This document shows, one piece after another, positions 56,705 through 64,000 of a stretch of 64,000 bases of DNA (position 1 is the stretch's first letter; every line of letters starts with the position of its first letter). The DNA is taken from NCBI GenBank assembly GCA_020055645.1, contig CM034547.1:29574513-29638512 (forward strand), in the 5' to 3' direction. The notes beneath the pieces are model-generated. The model searched no databases. It saw nothing but the letters and a program-made list of their open reading frames with translations, and was not told where the DNA came from. The DNA is from Tomocerus qinae. Its lineage: Eukaryota > Arthropoda > Collembola > Entomobryomorpha > Tomoceridae. The position numbers were made by a program, and so were the translations under genes.

Positions 56705-58672
56705 TTAATTCTTTGCACAGCTGTAGCATTTTTGCTTAACCGCAGACTTAAGATGCGCCGTGTTAAGCATCTGCATTGATTTTGTTTTCTTGCAAAAAAA
56801 GGTCATATTTCCAGAGTTCAATGAGTTGTATTTCTGCATAACATGGCCTGCAACATAAATAAATTTTAGAATATGGCACCTTAGTATTGGCTTTCTGTTA
56901 AATGATTGACTTAATTGTGACTTACTCATAATAGTCGCAAGAGGTCCACCGGGTAAAGCTGGTGTTGGTATTTGACCATCTACTTTAGTCGGGCATTTAT
57001 TGCCAGAAAGGCTGTGGGTTGATAAAACTTCCCGACCAAAGAAGCACAGGGAAAGCTCCTTTACGGCAGAAATCGGATCAGCAAAGTTTATTAAAGAATA
57101 CTCCAGCTGCTTAACTTTTACATCATTGGAAAGAAACACCTGCAAATGTCACAATATATCGATGTAGAAAAGCTTAAAATACACCTAATCATTAAATTAC
57201 CATATCTTGTTCCCCACTATTCACGATGCGAAGAGCATTAGGATGGGCAGCTTTCAAAATGGACAATATTTCTTCGACTTTGCTTGCAACACCGTGATCA
57301 CCTACAAATTATTTTTCATTTGTTAACATTAATATGTGAAAGTTAGTAAGATATAACATGACACAAAACACCTTTACCATTTTCAATAGTCTGATTATTT
57401 TGTTGCAAGCTTAGTTTGAGGCTTTTCACCTCCCTTTCTTTATCCGCCAATTTTCTTTTCAAAGTGTTGAGTTCAGACCTCAGACTAGACTCAGACTCTG
57501 AAACATGTGCTTGTGTTAAATCTGGAGATAAATTGTCCAAGACGCGATTAGTGTTTTTAGTCCTGGTGGCCTGCAAATAAAATTTATATTATTATGTACG
57601 ACAACATTTTAAATATAATTAGTATCACGTTCTGTACATTTACCTTTAATAACAACTTTCGACCAGATGTTCCCGCAACTTTCAATGGATTTTTCTTAAT
57701 AGTTTTTCTGCTCTTAGGTTTTTTAATGCCACTTGCCTGACTTTTCCCAGGCTGCAATTCAAAATGACAAAAATTACTTTCAGAGGATTATTTATTTAAC
57801 TTTTGATATAAAACAGACTGCAATATTACGGTATTAATCTCAGATGTGTTTTCTATGTCATCGTCACTTTCAAGGAGTAAAAGTTCCTCTCTTCTAGCTT
57901 TCAGTTCTTTTAATGCACCTAAGAAATCATTATTTCTTTTAATGATCGTGGACATAAATAATGTTTATACTAAACAATACAGTAGAGTTAAATTAAAAAA
58001 TGATCAACTATGTTTGTTTTGCTTACCGATATTTAGTATTTTTACGACGCAGTCGTCATCTCCAACGTCGACATAACTCCCAACGGCAGGTGGTTTTTTA
58101 ACATTAAAACTGTTTATATCCGCAACAGTAATAATTTTGTATTTATCACTGCCACTGACGCCTATTTCTTCCACCAAATACATATTAACTGTTTCTGTAA
58201 ATCCTCAAGCAGCGGAGAAATTACAAAAATTTTCAGGTTTGAGGTTGCAACGAGTGGAGAGACGAAAAGACATCAAATGTTTGAAATCAATCGTTTTCAT
58301 GATTGTTTTACTATTTTTCAGTTGTCTTGGAATCATTGACATCTAAATATCATTGGCTATCACGAAAGTGTGTATTTTAAATACTATTAAGTGGACCATT
58401 CTCCATAATTACCAAACTTTATAAATATGCTTCTTAATGATATCCGATACCCAACGTCTTATACAACACATAAACTAAATTACACTTTAATCTCATTTGA
58501 TATTGAATTGAAAATATCAATTAGCCATCTTCAAGTCAATGCGTTTTTGATTGGAACAACTTTGAAGATTTTAAAGTAAAGAAAAAGTTTCTTAAATCCC
58601 AGGAACGAAAGCCTTAATATTACAAACTTACCACCAAAATTATCAGAAACCAAATCTTCCACTTTCCTTTGG
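56705..58672 (-). CDS. BEN-domain protein inside the putative transposon
   Basis: The frame and splice sites are consistent through seven exons: 58027-58194, 57830-57918, 57644-57751, 57378-57570, 57201-57301, 56926-57139, 56705-56847. From the ATG at 58181-58183 they give about 334 aa. A possible extra 5' exon (58632-58672) continues the frame upstream (KVEDLVSDNFG), but a clear start codon is missing there. Order: N-terminal unknown segment; basic, NLS-like stretch (GIKKPKSRKTIKK); coiled coil (RSELNTLKRKLADKEREVKSL); then a C-terminal BEN-like domain with LSND near its start, DPISAVKELSLCFFGREVLS and a PALPGGPLATIM end. BEN domains bind DNA or chromatin factors. Position between the transposon ends, head to head with the transposase, suggests an accessory DNA-binding protein comparable in role to plant TNPA, but that is inference. 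A captured or host BEN gene is the alternative. Confidence 0.72.
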
Positions 58673-58744
58673 CTTGCAATTCACTTCATCTGCGAAAATA
58701 ATTCTTTAATAAGCATATAAAATTTGAAACATAATTTAACAAAA

Positions 58745-61316
58745 ATGGGTAAATGTGTCAGAAGAAATGTCATTCGGAAGCTTATTCGAAGATTTCCTGA
58801 ATTTAAATGTCGCAGAGTAAGTTTATTGCATTGATAAATATCGATTATTATGACATAGGTAATTAAGGGAGTTAGTATTAAAATTCTGATGATTTATAAA
58901 TAGGGCAATGGGCATATCGGTTATTTCCAGTATTTGTGTGGCAGTGAAACATTAGCGGTGAATGAAGTAGAAGAAAATGTCACAATGGACGAAGGATTTA
59001 ATCCTCTTCTACATGATGACACTCGGTCACCGGACAACTTAAATGATGAATTCGTAACTAAAAACTCTGAGAAAAATGTTAAAAACCAGTAAAATCTTGA
59101 TAACTGTTATTGAATAACATACATAATATACGGTAAAGGTGACTAGATTTTATTTATGTAGGACTCTTTTTCACCCCTGTATAATGGTTGTCCATTGGAT
59201 GAAAAATCTGCTAAAGCTACAGTGCTAGCATTCATGCTTCGCTATAATTTACCGTTCAGCGCTATTGATAACCTAATTCTTCTAATCAATTCGTTTCTTC
59301 CAACTCCTGCCTTGAACCTGTCACAGTTTTTGTTTTTCAAAACTTTTAATGAAGCATTAAAGATCAGCAAGCATCACTTCTGTCACAACTGTAAAGGATA
59401 TATAGGGGAAACTATAAAACTTCCATATCATTGCCGAGTAGAAGGATGTGGTTTTGTTATGCAAACATCTGAAATGTACTTTGCAAGACTATCTTTAACC
59501 ACCCAATTGGAGGGATTGTTTTCATCGAATTCTGAGCTCTTACAATGCTGTCTGTCATCCAAAACTCCGGGTTTCGAACATTGTACAGATATATATGGGG
59601 GCAGAAAATATCAGTCTTTGAATAATGTCTCCAATGATGAATTTATATCGCTAAACATATGTACGGATGGAGTCCAAGTTTTAAAGTCCGCAAAATATTC
59701 AATGTGGCCAGTTCAAATAACAATTAACGAATTTCCTCCTTCATTTCGGTTTAGAAACATTATACTGGCAGGAATCTGGTATGGAGATGAAGGAATGCCC
59801 ATCGACTCTTTGTTTTCGTTGTTGGTTGAAGAGCTAAATCATCTTTCAACGTTTGGTATCACTGTAACAGATGGAAATGAAGAACGAAATTTGAAGGTTT
59901 ACTCCTTAGCATGCATTGCCGATTCGAAAGCAAAATGGGAAATACAAGGTCTCAAACAATACAACGGATACTTTGGATGCACAACATGTTATGAAAACGG
60001 ATACAGGTCCAAACTGAATAAAAGTACCAAAATGGTATTTCCATTTTCAAAACATCTACCTGAATTGAGAACAACCGATTCCTTTTTACAAGATCTGCTA
60101 ACCTTTAGTACCAACGGACTAATAGAAGTTAAGGGATTGTGTTCAGTTTCTCCTCTAACTTTGCTAAAGAATTTCTGTACTGTTGAAAACTTCAGTATTG
60201 ATTACATGCATAGCGTATTAATTGGAGTAGTGCAAAATATGATGACTATGTGGATGTCCCCAAAAAATCGTAGCCAGCCGTACTCCCTTTATGGAAAAGA
60301 CAACGTTTTAACTGCTCGCATTCTATCGCTGACTCCACCATCTGTTATTACAAAGGAGACCACAAAGTGTTTTCAAGAGGAACTCTTGGAAAGCCCACCA
60401 GTGGCGAGACTGGTTGCTGTATTATGGTATTGTTGTACTTTCAGACACTTTGTCAGCACCCTACATGGAAAACTTTTTACGTTTAAGCCGCTCAATTTGG
60501 ACACTTTTAAAAACAAAGATAGAAGCTGATGTCATCGACAGTACTGCTGAAGAATTAAAAATATTTGTTAAAGACTACCAAGACCTTTATGGAATACACG
60601 AAATGAGTTACAACGTTCACCAGATTCTTCATTTAGCAGAAACTGTAAGAAAATTTGGACCTCTGTGGACTACCTCTATGTTCCCATACGAAACGTATAA
60701 CAAAGTCATTAAAGACTTTGTAAAAGGATATCGTCATTCCCAGACTCAAGTGTTAAAGAAATATGCCATGTTAAAATCTCTGCAATTTGATAATTTGGAT
60801 TTACATACGAATGCCGTCGTTATAGACCGTATTTTAGATAAATATCCTGACTTAAAGAAAGTCTTAAGTGACGGATGCTCCACTCTTGGATTAGGAAAAT
60901 GCCAACCTTGTCAAATATGTATCGATGATAACGGCTTACTGGATCAAGTTGACAGAGAGTATAATTCTATTTTGCACAAAGGCATTCGACTTTGTACTGG
61001 AAATCATGAAGAAAACAAACGATATACTAACAGTTATTGTGTCACCAAATGCAATTCCTTTGTAAAAATAATTGGCATATTTGAAAATTCTTTAAGTAGG
61101 ATGTTTTATGTATTAGTTAATCTTTTGAGATCACACCCGTCTACATATGGTAATATTATTATGGAACATGTTTTTGTTATTGAAGAAATAGAGTGTAGAA
61201 ATGTTTGGTTACCGTTAAAAGATATTGACAATGTTGTTGTACGTATGAATGCAAACAATTATGCCAGCTACAAAGAAGTCGTTTGTGTTATTCCGAATAA
61301 TGTTGAAATGGATTAA
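58745..61316 (+). pseudogene. CACTA/EnSpm-like DDE transposase, frame-shifted
   Basis: Exon 1 (58745-58816, MGKCVRRNV..., GTAAGT donor) and exon 2 (from 58904) open the gene; the junction from exon 2 to the main exon (acceptor near 59161) is not resolved. The main frame runs DSFSPLYNGCPLDEK..., then a zinc-ribbon-like C-x2-C...C-x4-C (near 59384-59450), NICTDGVQVLKS with the first catalytic Asp (59666-59668), IADSKAKWEIQGLKQYNGYFGC with the second (59921-59923), and, in another frame, FPYETYN with the catalytic Glu (60690-60692). Family motifs switch from one frame to the next at 60351-60354 (CAAA): VIT before, RRPQSV...WKAHQWRDWLLYYG after. That fits a single-base insertion rather than an intron. 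The C terminus (CVIPNNVEMD) looks complete at 61316. The DDE triad is preserved, so decay is slight, or the break is a sequencing error. Confidence 0.85.
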
Positions 61317-61648
61317 ATTAAGTTGATTCATATTGATTGCATTTAATTAATTTGCATTGACAGTTAATTCGGCCCTATTAGTTCTAGCATTGCATTTTAA
61401 GGTTTACTAACATGGGGGCAATCATATCATATCCATCAGAGTGACATCCACAAGGTGCAATGTTTCATCAATTTAATGTGATATTCAACCAAATCAGCTT
61501 ACCAATTTTACTTGCTAATTCAGCTTAGTTTTCTACAACAATCTTGTAGCTGTTTCTCACCAAATTTACTTCCCACTAAATTCATGCTAGTATTTTGCTC
61601 TACTATTTATGCACGTTACTGTTGGCTACTAGAATGTAACTAAATATT

Positions 61649-62626
61649 TACTGGGCCAAAAAGGACGAAATCCACATTTTTGTGTAATATTCGGCCCTAT
61701 CTTAAAATAGGGACTGCAAAGGAATATGAAGTTGAAATTTTGCTGAGGTGTAGATTTAATTCCCTATTTTCAAAACATGCAAGAACCAGAGTGCTGCACC
61801 CTCCCAAACGAGAGATATTAATTATTTTGTAGGGACGGTTTTTGCATGTAATTAATAGGGAAATAAAAATTTCTTAAAGAATTCGGTATAAAAACGATAT
61901 ACTGCAAACTCCAAAAGATATGAAATTCGGGGACATAATTGATTATATATTGGAGCACAACATTTGCAAAATCCAGCGTGCTGCACTTCCTACTTTCGAT
62001 GTTTCAGCAACCGGAAGAACGTTTTTCGATTTTTATGCTACTTTCTTTGCTACCATAGAGTATGACGTCATATCTGATAAGGTTCTCTATGATGGTAACT
62101 ATGGACATCTAATATGCAACAATCCTTTCTCGGCTGTTTGTGTCAACATTATTGATGTCATCAAAATTGCACTTTTTAACCAGCGGAGTCTACTTTATGC
62201 CTACGCCGCTTGTCTGTCTGTCTAATTTTGAGTGCTTATAATAATCAAGTGTGTAAAATCGGCATTTTGTAAATTGTTTTTGAATAGTTCCATGATAAAT
62301 TGGAATTGTCAAAACAGTGTCTGGTTTTTGATTGTAAAACATTTACACATAATTTTCTCAGCACTTTGTTGAGGTTTGCAACCAAAAATAGTTTTCAGAT
62401 TCGGAAGCTCGCAGCAAAATTCCCAAACTACGAATTACTATAAAATTCATAATATTTTGACAAAAATGCAAAACCCGCATCTATTCATTGTTATCTTTTT
62501 CCTTTTTCAGTCTTCTTTCTTTCGAATCGAACGAAATCGAATCACAAAAATTCGTTTTCGTAAATGGGGGTTTTGATGAAGGCTTTTACAGCCCTGTGTA
62601 AAATGTGTACCAAATGCCAAGGTAGG
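61649..62626. other. Intergenic spacer with repeat fragments
   Basis: No gene supported. ATTCGGCCCTAT occurs at about 61690 and also near 61369, and GTGCTGCACC/TTCC at about 61788 and 61978, hinting at diverged duplications. The 101-codon frame at 61920-62225 has no family resemblance. Confidence 0.4.
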
Positions 62627-63319
62627 TAAAATTTTGGTTGGGTTGGTGCAATGTGTCCCTCTAAGTTAAAGTACCACGGACTCACGGACCCTCTATCATA
62701 GGCGTCGGAACCGGGGGGACAGGGGGGACAATGTCCCCCCTAGAATAAGGCCAGGAGGGCCCTAAAAATGTTTCAAAAACCAAACTAAAATAACATAAGC
62801 ACCAGAAAAGGCGATTTTTTTGGCAAAAAGGGTTAAAAATCAAAAAAATTTTCGCGCTCCGCGCGAATATGTCTTCATTTTACCAATATTTTATTATTTT
62901 GGTGCCCCCCACCCTTTCTGAAGAAGCCATTTTGTCCCCCCAGAATAAATTACGTTCCGACGCCTATGCCCTCTATCATCTATATCTCAGAATATTAATT
63001 TAGACATGACCCCCCAAAGTTTCATCGGATCTTCATCGAACATGGCCTAGAGGTTACGTTTCCACCCTCCCCACCCCGCACCCCTAACCTAACCTAAATG
63101 AAATAAACATAATAAACGATTTTAGGTCCAAAACCGGTGGAATGTCATTTTTCCTCATACCCCCGTCGGGGGTGGGGAGGGTGTAAACGTGACCTTCAGG
63201 TCATGTCCGATAAACATCCGACGAAAATTGGGGGGTCATGTCTAAATATTCTGAGATATAGAGGGTCCGTGGTACTTTAACTTAGAGGGACACATTGCAC
63301 CAACCCAACCAAAATTTTA
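62627..63319. mobile_element. Long-TIR MITE-like element, invaded by an hAT MITE
   Basis: The ends begin TAAAATTTTGGTTGGG and pair almost perfectly over 55 bp or more (62627 onward; 63319 inward, reading GGTGCAATGTGTCCCTCTAA on the left). Pairing resumes inside the nested insertion with the ATATCTCAGAATATT and GACATGACCCCCCAA segments and the GGGTGGGGAGGGTG/CACCCTCCCCACC arms (about 63062-63077, 63170-63182). Non-coding; the centre contains CCTAACCTAACCTAA. Superfamily unknown. Confidence 0.8.
62697..62968. mobile_element. hAT-like MITE, 272 bp, with 8-bp TSD
   Basis: Target duplication CCCTCTAT at 62689-62696 and 62969-62976. The termini CATAGGCGTCGGAAC and GTTCCGACGCCTATG are perfect inverted repeats over 15 bp, followed by G/C runs (GGGGGGACA and TGTCCCCCC). 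The 8-bp duplication supports hAT. It interrupts the 62627-63319 element. Confidence 0.88.
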
Positions 63320-63347
63320 GATTAAAGAGGACAACGACAAGGGTTGA

Positions 63348-63448
63348 GGCAATTTCATGCTAAAGAAACAGGAAACTGCAGGGTATAAAGGGGAATATCC
63401 CCTCAATCGTGGTTGCAAAAAAATCGGTTCTTCAAGCATGAAATTGCC
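63348..63448. repeat. Short inverted repeat, about 100 bp
   Basis: GGCAATTTCATGCT (63348-63361) has its exact complement at 63435-63448. It could be a very small MITE; no target duplication is evident. Confidence 0.55.
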
Positions 63449-63465
63449 TTTTGTCACATCACTTA

Positions 63466-63671
63466 CAGTCAGATCAGAAATGGATCGAACTCCATGCGAC
63501 ATAAACGACCGTCAAGCGGTTAGTTTTCTGAGCACATATTCATTATCACCATAACAACAGCTCAATTTCTCATGTTGGTGAATGGTGAATAATAAAGTAT
63601 AGTACTCAGAAAACTAACCGCTTGACGGCCGTTTATGTCGCATGGAGTTCGATCCATTTCTGATCTGACTG
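63466..63671. mobile_element. Tc1/mariner-like MITE, 206 bp, TA-flanked
   Basis: Arms of about 67 bp starting CAGTCAGATCAGAAATGG pair almost perfectly with the right end, which finishes CCATTTCTGATCTGACTG. TA lies on both sides (63464-63465, 63672-63673). The CAGT start and TA target fit IS630-Tc1-mariner. The central loop is about 75 bp and non-coding. Confidence 0.85.
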
Positions 63672-63673
63672 TA

Positions 63674-64000
63674 TGTTCTTGCCACAAATGGGGATGTTGC
63701 TAGGTGACCAGTAAAAATTATGATAGAGGGTAAATATGAATCGAGATACTTTTTTGGAAATTCCCTGAGACCACTTGTCCTACAGTAACATAAAAATTCT
63801 TTTTTAAAACCTATACTACAGTTATAAGGAATATTTCACATTATTTTGTTCGACATCGTTCGAAAATATCATCGGTTGAAATCAAATGTTTGTGTACTTT
63901 GGGTATTTATAACCTCAAGTGTGAGACAAAAATGTGAAATTTTCCTTATAACCACTATCACCATTTTTAGCGGTTAACAAAGAGCTAAGACGTCTCCATT
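63674..64000. other. Window end, nothing recognised
   Basis: About 330 bp of AT-rich sequence without a visible gene or repeat. Confidence 0.5.

Larger units (their letters stand above)
56205..61641. mobile_element. Putative CACTA/EnSpm-type transposon, about 5.4 kb, two divergent genes
   Basis: It encloses a minus-strand BEN-domain gene and a plus-strand DDE transposase. The left end reads CACTATACATTCTA followed by ACTGGCAATAGT. The right end, read inward, has TACATTCTA followed by GTAGCCAACAGT. A further inverted pair lies inside: ATTTGGTGAAACACAGCT near 56312-56329 and, from the right, ATTTGGTGAGAAACAGCT near 61550-61567. Subterminal TNACCAAA/TTTGGTNA motifs recur at both ends. AAATATT flanks both sides (56197-56203, 61642-61648), longer than the 3 bp usual for CACTA elements and in AT-rich DNA, so it may be chance. 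The TIRs are diverged, which suggests an old copy; the exact limits are provisional. Confidence 0.6.

Noticed and set aside
59078..59161. Defined intron joining transposase exon 2 to the main exon
   Set aside because: The phase-compatible donor (GTTAAA) is weak and the better donor (GTAAAA at 59089) is out of phase with the visible acceptor, so the junction is left open.

Overview
This is a eukaryotic nuclear window, AT-rich by eye, with spliced genes (GT-AG introns, many with GTAAGT-type donors) and many transposon relics. The best taxonomic clue is an ortholog of Exuperantia, a protein known chiefly from insects, so I read the window as insect DNA; I cannot name the species.

Layout. 1-15,741: no gene recognised. 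15,742-22,872 (minus): a ten-coding-exon SNX1/SNX2-type sorting nexin (PX plus Vps5 BAR, reconstructed as 545 aa). Its 3.1-kb third intron is packed with nested inverted-repeat transposons. 22,873-26,284: intergenic DNA holding the SNX 5' leader, a diverged inverted-repeat element and a short tandem duplication. 26,285-26,818 (plus): a single-exon COA1-like mitochondrial cytochrome-oxidase assembly factor. It converges on exuperantia (27,374-29,052, minus, five coding exons, 385 aa), which has a non-coding 5' exon near 30 kb. 30-56 kb: gene-poor DNA with two foldback-like elements of the same family (42.5-43.4 and 55.1-55.8 kb), whose inverted arms are tandem arrays, and one near-perfect 68-nt hairpin. 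56.2-61.6 kb: a putative CACTA/EnSpm-type DNA transposon carrying two divergent genes, a BEN-domain protein on the minus strand and a DDE transposase on the plus strand; the transposase has one frame break. 62.6-63.7 kb: nested and adjacent MITEs.

The three host genes (endosomal retromer/ESCPE-1 trafficking, complex IV assembly, germline mRNA localisation) have no functional link; they are ordinary neighbours. The part most likely to be new is the transposon with a divergent BEN-domain partner gene, followed by the foldback family that keeps one core but carries different tandem-repeat arms. All gene models were built by reading splice sites and frame by hand, without RNA or database evidence.
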